DNA from: Anaerolineales bacterium
Lineage (GTDB): Bacteria > Chloroflexota > Anaerolineae > Anaerolineales > Villigracilaceae
Length of the DNA: 14,404 nt
Assembly: GCA_028689195.1 (NCBI GenBank)
Contig: JAQTWR010000026.1
Coordinates: 1 to 14,404 of the forward strand
Direction of reading: 5' to 3'
This document shows, in pieces, positions 6,966 to 12,178 of this stretch. The notes beneath the pieces are model-generated. The model was not told the origin of the DNA and did no database searches. It saw only the letters and a list, made by a program, of their open reading frames with translations. The translations under genes were made by a program, and so were the position numbers. Each line of letters opens with the position of its first letter. The first letter of the stretch is position 1.

Positions 6966-8075
6966 TTACACGTTTTCTCGTTCTACGCCTTCAAACTCCA
7001 AAATAAAATCCGCGCCGTAGGCTTTGCTTGGGGTTTGAAAACCAGTTTTGTAATGGCCGTCTAAAATGCGTTTCATAATTTCAACCGAAGTCAGCGAAGT
7101 CAGATAATACGCTTCGGGAGTTTTTAGTTTTGCGCGGACACATATCTCTTGGACTGCAAAATCTCCAGATTGTGCAGTCGAATTTTGTCCAAAGTCAGGA
7201 GGCTTTGGACTCCGTACCTCGGCGATAAGCAAACTAAATCCGCTTTTGTTTTGTTCTTGTGATGGACCGGATGGCAGCGTTTTTCCGATCATCCATTTAA
7301 GAAAATCCCGCGCGGCGCGCGAGTAAAGCAGCGCGCCGAGATACCGCATGGCTTTCATTCCGTTGACCATCGAGTTTGGAAATCCCATATACGTTGTGAT
7401 GTTCGGAATCCCCGTGCTGTAATACGCCGTGCTCACATCGCCCCAGCCGACGGAAACCACGCGCGAGGCGCCGCGACCGAAATCAATCATCTTGGAATCC
7501 CAAACGTTTGGCACGCTGATAATTTTTCCGTCGCGGCGGATGCGCCCCTGACGCTGCATGTTCTCAATGCCTGAACGCGCCGTTCCGCGCGAAACTCCGC
7601 TGCCGATACTTTTGATATAAAGTTCGAGATGCGTTGCGTTTTCAACTTTACTGGCAACATACGCGCTCAAACAATCGGATGGCGCCACGTCAAAACCGCC
7701 GCCGGGCAGAAACATAATTCCCGCGCGTTTTGCTTCTTCATCCATTAATGCCAACGCTTCAAAGCCTTCTATTTCGCCGCTGATGTCTACATAATGACGC
7801 TTGGTACGAAGGCACGCTTCCGCCATTTGTTGAAACGTCAACACGAAAGGACCCGCGCAATGCAAAACCGCATCCACTTCAAGCAACGCCGAATCCAGCG
7901 CGGATGAATCTTCGATTGAAAATGCGCGATATTCCAAGCCAAATTTTTCGGCTTGCGCGCGTAATTGGTTTTCGTCGCGCCCCGCAAGGATTGGCTTCAT
8001 TCCTTGTTTGACCGCCTGCTCGACAATTAAATTTCCCGTGTACCCATACGAACCGTAAATTAAAAAACTTTTCAT
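6966..8075 (-). CDS. Saccharopine dehydrogenase NADP-binding-like oxidoreductase
   Basis: This 369-residue protein begins with a Rossmann nucleotide-binding motif, GSYGYTG (8-14), followed by AGRDENQL (31-38) and CAGPF (73-77), the pattern of the PF03435 family (trans-acting enoyl reductase-like branch). Downstream blocks YVDISGE (95-101) and PGGGFDVAPSDC (124-135) fit the same branch. Such proteins are NAD(P)-dependent reductases or dehydrogenases; the substrate is unknown and true saccharopine dehydrogenase activity is unlikely. Residues 289-309 look like an in-frame insertion encoded by a double palindrome (7151-7211). The family normally resumes at VRAKLKTPEAYYLT (313-326). The start at 8075 has GGAG 5 nt upstream. 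Both ends of the gene carry the same 31-nt hairpin. Confidence 0.88.
   Translation of the reverse strand: MKSFLIYGSYGYTGNLIVEQAVKQGMKPILAGRDENQLRAQAEKFGLEYRAFSIEDSSALDSALLEVDAVLHCAGPFVLTFQQMAEACLRTKRHYVDISGEIEGFEALALMDEEAKRAGIMFLPGGGFDVAPSDCLSAYVASKVENATHLELYIKSIGSGVSRGTARSGIENMQRQGRIRRDGKIISVPNVWDSKMIDFGRGASRVVSVGWGDVSTAYYSTGIPNITTYMGFPNSMVNGMKAMRYLGALLYSRAARDFLKWMIGKTLPSGPSQEQNKSGFSLLIAEVRSPKPPDFGQNSTAQSGDFAVQEICVRAKLKTPEAYYLTSLTSVEIMKRILDGHYKTGFQTPSKAYGADFILEFEGVERENV
7151..7211. repeat. Double-palindrome element inside the reductase coding sequence
   Basis: The first inverted repeat has 13-bp arms (7152-7164 and 7167-7179, 12 of 13 pairs) separated by only 2 nt. The second has perfect 8-bp arms (7187-7194 and 7203-7210), extendable by a G-U and a C-G pair to a 4-nt loop. 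Together they encode residues 289-309 of the reductase without breaking the frame. Two adjacent strong palindromes in a coding sequence suggest a small inserted repeat. Confidence 0.65.
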
Positions 8076-8095
8076 AGATACTCCATCTACAATAA

Positions 8096-8126
8096 AGCGA
8101 CAGTCGCCTCGCGGGTGACTGTCGCT
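8096..8126. repeat. 31-nt hairpin repeat, copy B (GACAGTC element)
   Basis: Arms AGCGACAGTC (8096-8105) and GACTGTCGCT (8117-8126) pair perfectly around an 11-nt loop. Compared with copy A at 6935-6965, the third base pair is C-G instead of T-A, a compensatory change. On the minus strand it begins 6 nt after the LipM-like gene stop and ends 20 nt before the reductase start codon. Confidence 0.85.
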
Positions 8127-8132
8127 GAAACT

Positions 8133-8945
8133 TTACGAGCGTTCCGTCCACGCCGGGTTTGCGTATTTTTCTTTGACCAACTCCTCCGCGCGCGCAGATT
8201 CGGATTCCGATAATTCTCCGCGCTCGAAGTTGATTCCCAATTGCGCTTCGAATCCTTTCACAAAAGATTGCGCCGCTGCTTCCCAAGCGATCTCTTTTCC
8301 CAAAATCGATTCGACCGTCGCGGCGCGCGACAGCAATCGTTGCGCCGCATTCTCCCGCGCAGATTCATTTTCAAATTTCAGCGCCTCGCAAATGCGCGTC
8401 AAGTCGCCTGTCAACGGGAGCGAGCCGTGCTGCAACACGCCTTCTTTTTTCCGCGCCTGCGCCGAGCCGATGAGTTTTTTTCCGTTCACGGTAATTTCAT
8501 ACGTAGATGGGACTTCAAAGCAGACGGGATTTGCCGCGCTAGTCATACTGGAAGCATGACCTACATTCATTTCGACGGGCAAACCAATTTCACGCGCCGC
8601 AAACATCAACGCCTGCGCGAGGCGGTTATAGGATTCTAAAACGCCGCCAAATAACGCAGGGACATCCGCGCCGCCTATCACTGAATACGTTAATTCGTCC
8701 GTATGCAAAATCGCGCGTCCGCCGGTTAATCGGCGCACCACGTCCCAGCCGTTGGATTGCAGCCGCGCAACGTCTACATCTTTGAAAGACTGCGCGTGCC
8801 CCAACGACAAACACGGAGGATTCCACGCATACAGGCGCAGCGTGGGCAGCGCTTCGCCGCGATGGATGTGTTCGAGAATCGATTCGTCCACCGCCATATT
8901 CCACGCGCCGTTTGATGGGAAAGTATAGAGAAGTCGCCAGTTCAT
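8133..8945 (-). CDS. Octanoyltransferase LipM-like (lipoate-protein ligase A family)
   Basis: The 270-residue protein belongs to the BPL/LplA/LipB catalytic fold family. Visible motifs are NMAVDESIL (16-24), RLYAWNPPCLSLGHAQ (37-52), RRLTGGRAILHTDELTYSV (71-89), Cys142 in NPVCFEVPSTYEI, GKKLIGSAQ with the conserved Lys (155-163) and LQHGSLPL (171-178). A Cys in the segment before YEI is found in LipM-type octanoyltransferases, where it forms the octanoyl-thioester, and is not typical of ATP-dependent LplA. I therefore favour transfer of octanoyl from ACP to lipoyl domains for lipoate synthesis. The start MNWRLLYTF at 8945 matches the family; the frame is open 43 codons further but that stretch overlaps the divergent tsaE gene. 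No Shine-Dalgarno is visible. An LplA or LipL role is the alternative. Confidence 0.85.
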   Translation of the reverse strand: MNWRLLYTFPSNGAWNMAVDESILEHIHRGEALPTLRLYAWNPPCLSLGHAQSFKDVDVARLQSNGWDVVRRLTGGRAILHTDELTYSVIGGADVPALFGGVLESYNRLAQALMFAAREIGLPVEMNVGHASSMTSAANPVCFEVPSTYEITVNGKKLIGSAQARKKEGVLQHGSLPLTGDLTRICEALKFENESARENAAQRLLSRAATVESILGKEIAWEAAAQSFVKGFEAQLGINFERGELSESESARAEELVKEKYANPAWTERS

Positions 8946-8994
8946 AAGTGAACAGCATGAATGCCGTGTTACGGAGTCTATCATAAGAGCAGTG

Positions 8995-9000
8995 TATAAT
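8995..9000 (+). promoter_or_regulatory. -10 box of tsaE, predicting a leaderless mRNA
   Basis: A perfect TATAAT ends 9 nt before the tsaE ATG at 9010, so the transcript should start at or within about two or three bases of the start codon. No good -35 hexamer is seen. The 64-bp gap 8946-9009 must also hold the divergent promoter of the LipM-like gene; TATGAT at 8980-8985 (minus) is a weak candidate. Confidence 0.6.
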
Positions 9001-9009
9001 TCCCTCGCC

Positions 9010-9504
9010 ATGCCCATTTTAGACGAACACACATTGGATTTTTTCACGCGCAGCCCCGAGCAGACGCGGCGCATTGGAATGCGTCTTGGCGGTCAACTCA
9101 AAGCGGGCGACGTGATTTGTTTGCAAGGCGATCTTGGCGCGGGGAAGACCACCTTCACGCAGGGACTCGCGCAAGGCTGGGGTTCGAGTGATTCTGTTTC
9201 AAGCCCCACGTTTGTTCTTGTAAATTTATACCGCCGCCCCAACGGAGAATCGCTGTTTCATTTGGACGCCTATCGTCTCGATTCAATTCCCGAAGCGGAA
9301 GAACTCGATTTCGATTCCATGCTGGCAGACGGCGCGCTTATCATTGAATGGCCCGAAAAATTAGGAACGCTTATTCCCGAAAATCGTTTGCTGATTGAAT
9401 TGGATCACATCGCTGAAGAACAACGCCGAATGCGAATTCACGCGCGCGGCAAACGCTACGACGAGTTATTAGACCTGATTCGCCAGTCTATGTTTGGAGC
9501 ATGA
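9010..9504 (+). CDS. tsaE: tRNA threonylcarbamoyladenosine biosynthesis ATPase TsaE
   Basis: This 164-residue P-loop ATPase is required with TsaB and TsaD for t6A modification at position 37 of ANN-decoding tRNAs. It shows Walker A GDLGAGKTT (40-48), the switch-like SSPTF (64-68), HLDAYRL (84-90) and EWPEK (113-117), all diagnostic for TsaE, and the length is normal. The start at 9010 is chosen over an in-frame GTG at 8992 because that codon lies upstream of the -10 box. Its TGA stop is directly followed by the tsaB ATG, so the two are translationally linked. Confidence 0.96.
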   Translation: MPILDEHTLDFFTRSPEQTRRIGMRLGGQLKAGDVICLQGDLGAGKTTFTQGLAQGWGSSDSVSSPTFVLVNLYRRPNGESLFHLDAYRLDSIPEAEELDFDSMLADGALIIEWPEKLGTLIPENRLLIELDHIAEEQRRMRIHARGKRYDELLDLIRQSMFGA

Positions 9505-10173
9505 ATGTTATTAGCAATAGACACATCCACCGCGCAAGTCGGTTTGGCGTTGTACGACGGGAATCAAATTCTCGGCGAGATGACGTGGACGACGAAGCGG
9601 CATCACACCACCGAGTTGGCTCCCGCCCTCGCGGGATTACTCGCGCGCTCCGGCGCGACCATGAATTTGGTCAACGCGCTTGGGGTCGCCATTGGTCCCG
9701 GTTCTTTTACTTCACTTCGAGTAGGTCTCTCGCTTGCAAAAGGAATCGCGCTCGCGCGTCATATCCCTTTGATTGGAATTCCCACGCTGGATATTATCGC
9801 GTCGGCGCAGCCGTTGGGAAAACATCCGCTGATTACGGTGATTCAAGCGGGGCGCAAGCGGATCGCTATTGGGGCATACGAAAATACTGAAAACCGCTGG
9901 CAGTTTCAAGGTCAGGTGCGAAGCGCGACGATTGACGAGTTGGCAGATCAACTTGAAGCGCCGACGTACATCGCGGGCGAGTTATCTCCTGAAGATAGGA
10001 ATCGTCTTTCCCATAAAAAATCTCATGCGCTTTTGGCGTCGCCCATCAACAGCGTTCGCCGCCCGTCCATTCTCGCAGACCTGGCGTGGAAGCGCTGGAA
10101 AAATAACGATGTAGATAACGCGGCTGCGCTCGCGCCGATTTATTTGCACGTTGAAGGCGCGCCGATTCTGTAG
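9505..10173 (+). CDS. tsaB: tRNA threonylcarbamoyladenosine biosynthesis protein TsaB
   Basis: The 222-residue protein has the ASKHA fold with LLAIDTSTAQVGLAL (2-16), HTTELAPAL (34-42) and the signature GPGSFTSLRVG (64-74). TsaB is the scaffold partner of TsaD in the threonylcarbamoyl transfer complex and is not itself catalytic. GGAG lies about 5 nt before the ATG, inside the end of tsaE. The position between tsaE and rimI is a common bacterial arrangement. The C-terminal half is less conserved, as usual for TsaB. Confidence 0.96.
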   Translation: MLLAIDTSTAQVGLALYDGNQILGEMTWTTKRHHTTELAPALAGLLARSGATMNLVNALGVAIGPGSFTSLRVGLSLAKGIALARHIPLIGIPTLDIIASAQPLGKHPLITVIQAGRKRIAIGAYENTENRWQFQGQVRSATIDELADQLEAPTYIAGELSPEDRNRLSHKKSHALLASPINSVRRPSILADLAWKRWKNNDVDNAAALAPIYLHVEGAPIL

Positions 10174-10191
10174 CGCGACATTTATGTCGCG
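10174..10191. promoter_or_regulatory. Perfect hairpin in the tsaB-rimI gap
   Basis: Arms CGCGACAT and ATGTCGCG (8 bp, perfect, 2-nt spacer) start on the first base after the tsaB stop codon and end 6 nt before the rimI start codon. This covers the place where a ribosome-binding site would lie, and no Shine-Dalgarno is seen. It could modulate rimI translation or be a fragment of a small palindromic repeat. No U-tract follows, so it is not an intrinsic terminator. Confidence 0.55.
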
Positions 10192-10197
10192 GGCTTT

Positions 10198-10653
10198 ATG
10201 ATGAATTATGTGATTCGCAAAATGACGGTGGAAGATTTGGAGCAGGTCGTGGCTATTGACCAGATTTCTTTTACGCTGCCGTGGCCCCCGCGCTCGTTTC
10301 ACTTTGAAGTGACCGACAATCCCGCGTCGCGTTGCTGGGTTGCGGAGCAGGACGGGAAAATTATCGCGATGCTGGTCGCATGGTTTATCGTGGACGAACT
10401 TCACATCGCTTCGATTGCGACGCATCCCGATTTTCTCAGGCAGGGCGTTGGCGGGCGTTTGCTCGAACATGCGCTGCGTTCCGCGAAAGAAGAAGGCGCG
10501 CTGACTTCGTTTTTGGAAGTGCGCGAGAGCAACGACGCGGCAATTAATCTGTATCGCAAATTTGGTTATGCCGAAAGCGGGCATCGCGAGAACTATTACG
10601 CCGACAATGGCGAAGACGCGATTTTGATGACGTTGAATATCGTCGCAAGTTGA
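10198..10653 (+). CDS. rimI: Ribosomal protein S18 alanine N-acetyltransferase-like RimI
   Basis: The 151-residue single-domain GNAT has IASIATHPDFLRQGVGGRLLEHAL (70-93) with the R/Q-x-G-x-G acetyl-CoA loop, LEVRESNDAAINLYRKFGY (106-124) carrying the expected Glu108 and Tyr119, and a C-terminal NYYADNGEDAILM (132-144) typical of RimI. RimI acetylates N-terminal alanine of ribosomal protein S18 and may acetylate other N-termini. Placement directly after tsaE-tsaB supports the assignment, since this trio is often clustered. ATG-ATG at 10198/10201 gives two possible starts one codon apart. The gap to tsaB holds a hairpin. Confidence 0.92.
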   Translation: MMNYVIRKMTVEDLEQVVAIDQISFTLPWPPRSFHFEVTDNPASRCWVAEQDGKIIAMLVAWFIVDELHIASIATHPDFLRQGVGGRLLEHALRSAKEEGALTSFLEVRESNDAAINLYRKFGYAESGHRENYYADNGEDAILMTLNIVAS

Positions 10654-10688
10654 AAGTGGCAGGTCAAAGGTCGAGCGTTTGGAGGAAT

Positions 10689-11330
10689 ATGTCCGCCGAA
10701 GAAAAATTGAACCGCCTTGCAAAAGAAATTTCCGCGTGCGAAAAATGCGCGCTGCACGAATCGCGCAAGAAATCCGTTCCCGGAGACGGACCCGCAAGCG
10801 CCGAGATTATGTTCATCGGCGAGGGGCCGGGCTTTCACGAAAACGAGCAGGGACGTCCCTTTGTGGGCGCTTCGGGTAAGTTTTTAGATCAACTGCTCGC
10901 GCAGGCAGACGTAACCCGCGCAGATGTGTTCATCGCCAACGTGGTCAAGTGCCGCCCGCCGGGGAATCGCGACCCGCTGCCGGAGGAACTTTCTGCCTGC
11001 GACGAATATTTAGAGGCGCAAATCAAAGCCATTAATCCGAGTATTATTGTGACGTTGGGACGCTTCTCGATGGCGAAGTTCATCCCCGATGTGAAGATCA
11101 GCGCGGTGCATGGGCAGATGAAAAAAGTCGGCGAGCGGTATGTCATCCCCATGTTCCATCCGGCGGCGGCGCTGCACCAGCCGCAGCTCAAGCCCGCGAT
11201 TTTAGGCGATTTCGCCAATCTGCCCGATCAATTGAACGAAGCCCGCGCCGCGATGGGGAAGCCGAAAATCGTTTTCAAGAAGAGAGAAGAAGTTATTGAA
11301 GATAAGCCGCAGCAATTGAGTATGTTCTAG
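10689..11330 (+). CDS. Type 4 (family 4) uracil-DNA glycosylase with Fe-S cluster
   Basis: This 213-residue enzyme removes uracil from DNA to start base-excision repair. Motif 1 is GEGPGFHENEQGRPFVGASG (44-63) and motif 2 is MFHPAAAL (155-162). Four cysteines, C17 and C20 (CEKC), C88 (VKCRPPGNRDP) and C104, match the 4Fe-4S ligands of type 4 UDGs. The C-terminal tail after residue 195 is charged and ends in QQLSMF, matching a sliding-clamp-binding peptide. The start at 10689 is chosen for the excellent GGAGGA just upstream; a TTG at 10650 overlapping the rimI stop (TTGA) is less likely. It lies 35 nt after rimI in the same transcription unit and is followed by a strong terminator. Confidence 0.94.
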   Translation: MSAEEKLNRLAKEISACEKCALHESRKKSVPGDGPASAEIMFIGEGPGFHENEQGRPFVGASGKFLDQLLAQADVTRADVFIANVVKCRPPGNRDPLPEELSACDEYLEAQIKAINPSIIVTLGRFSMAKFIPDVKISAVHGQMKKVGERYVIPMFHPAAALHQPQLKPAILGDFANLPDQLNEARAAMGKPKIVFKKREEVIEDKPQQLSMF

Positions 11331-11334
11331 CCAA

Positions 11335-11375
11335 AAAAATTCGGAGGACGCAAAAATCTCCGAATTTTTATTTTG
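11335..11375 (+). terminator. Intrinsic terminator after the UDG gene
   Basis: A perfect 12-bp stem (arms 11335-11346 and 11358-11369) around an 11-nt loop is followed by a T-rich tract (to 11374). It starts 4 nt after the UDG stop codon and closes the tsaE-tsaB-rimI-UDG unit. Confidence 0.9.
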
Positions 11376-11385
11376 CGTAATTCGG

Positions 11386-11391
11386 TATAAT
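11386..11391 (+). promoter_or_regulatory. -10 box of mntA, predicting a leaderless mRNA
   Basis: A perfect TATAAT ends 6 nt before the mntA ATG at 11398, so the start codon is probably at the transcript 5' end. The upstream -35 region is taken up by the right arm and T-run of the preceding terminator, and no clear -35 hexamer is seen. There is no Shine-Dalgarno. Confidence 0.6.
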
Positions 11392-11397
11392 CAAGTC

Positions 11398-11781
11398 ATG
11401 GCACAAGTTATCGCAAGAAGAAAAATATCCCTCAGTAAAAAAATTTCCGCGCCAATAGGGAAGAAAAGCGCGCCTAAAGACCGTTTCATAAGATTGAAAT
11501 CGCAGGTAACGCCCTTGCTGAAGCCATACGCCAAACGAATTTCAGTTTTTGGCTCCTATGCGCGAGGCGAGGCGACCGCTTTGAGCGATATTGATTTGCT
11601 CATTGCCCTCAAACCCGTTGAAGCGCGCCCTTCGCTTGGTTTATTCGAATTTATTGCGCTTGAACAGGCGTTGGCAAAAAAATTAGGCTGCGACGTTGAT
11701 TTGGTCACCGAAGAAGATATTAATCCGCGCCGAAGGAAAAACATCGAGAAAGATAAGGTGGTTTTGTATGAGGCAAAATAG
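11398..11781 (+). CDS. mntA: MntA-type minimal nucleotidyltransferase antitoxin
   Basis: The 127-residue protein has the polymerase-beta-like signature GSYARGEATALSDIDLLI (52-69), with metal ligands D64 and D66 and a third acidic residue in CDVDLV (D101). MntA proteins add AMP units to the conserved Tyr of the partner toxin HepT and so inactivate it. The partner gene overlaps the 3' end by 14 nt, as expected for this toxin-antitoxin type. About 30 basic residues (K/R-rich, 5-30) precede the core domain, longer than a minimal MNT. The ATG at 11398 is supported by the closely placed -10 box. Without a functional test it could also be an inactive relic, but all catalytic residues are present. 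Confidence 0.9.
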   Translation: MAQVIARRKISLSKKISAPIGKKSAPKDRFIRLKSQVTPLLKPYAKRISVFGSYARGEATALSDIDLLIALKPVEARPSLGLFEFIALEQALAKKLGCDVDLVTEEDINPRRRKNIEKDKVVLYEAK

Positions 11782-12106
11782 AGACCATATCTATTTAGGC
11801 GATATCTTCGACGCTATAGAAAGAATTGAAGGTTACACAACAGGGGTAAAGAAAAAAGACTTCATGGATAATTTTATGATGCAGGACGCGGTCATGCGCC
11901 AGATCGAGATCATTGGCGAAGCGTCTAACAGCGTTTCGGATGAATTTCAAGAAGAGCATCAGAATCTCCCGTGGTTTCAAATGCGCGGTATTCGCAATAA
12001 AATAGTTCACGACTACCGCGGAATCAATCTGCATATTATTTGGGATACGGTAACCAATAATTTGCCCCTGCTCAAAAAACAGGTTCAGGATATTTTGGGC
12101 GAATAG
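11768..12106 (+). CDS. hepT: HepT-like HEPN ribonuclease toxin (DUF86)
   Basis: The 112-residue all-helical HEPN protein has the active-site motif R76-N-K-I-V-H81-D-Y83 (RX4HXY). Typical DUF86 blocks precede it: RQIEIIGEASNSVS (44-57) and LPWFQMRGIRNKIVHDYRGIN (67-87). HepT toxins cleave RNA; R and H are catalytic, and the motif Tyr is the residue that MntA AMPylates. The start at 11768 overlaps the mntA stop by 14 nt. It gives the family's usual N-terminus (RDHIYLGDIFDAIERIEGYT), whereas longer readings only add sequence out of frame with mntA. Confidence 0.92.
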   Translation: MRQNRDHIYLGDIFDAIERIEGYTTGVKKKDFMDNFMMQDAVMRQIEIIGEASNSVSDEFQEEHQNLPWFQMRGIRNKIVHDYRGINLHIIWDTVTNNLPLLKKQVQDILGE

Positions 12107-12178
12107 ATACAAAAAAAACCGTTATGCTTCAAACAATCAGGTTATATAGATTTCAACGCTCCCTAAGGACAAAGAACA

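Noticed and set aside
8992..9009. GTG start for tsaE six codons upstream
   Set aside because: The codon lies upstream of the TATAAT box, so it would not be on the transcript from that promoter, and family members start near the ATG at 9010.
8946..9074. 43-codon N-terminal extension of the LipM-like protein
   Set aside because: It overlaps the divergent tsaE gene and its -10 box; the family N-terminus begins at MNWRLLYTF (8945).
10650..10688. TTG start for the UDG overlapping the rimI stop (TTGA)
   Set aside because: The overlap is tempting for coupling, but ATG at 10689 has a near-ideal GGAGGA and matches the family's N-terminal length.
11696..11767. Upstream 24-codon extension of HepT inside mntA
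   Set aside because: It is the other frame of the mntA coding sequence and adds non-family residues; the ATG at 11768 gives the usual DUF86 N-terminus.
12107..12178. Promoter for the sugar dehydrogenase in the 72-bp gap
   Set aside because: There is an AT-rich TATAGA/TATATA stretch (12143-12151) but no acceptable -35 at normal spacing, and read-through from mntA-hepT is equally possible.
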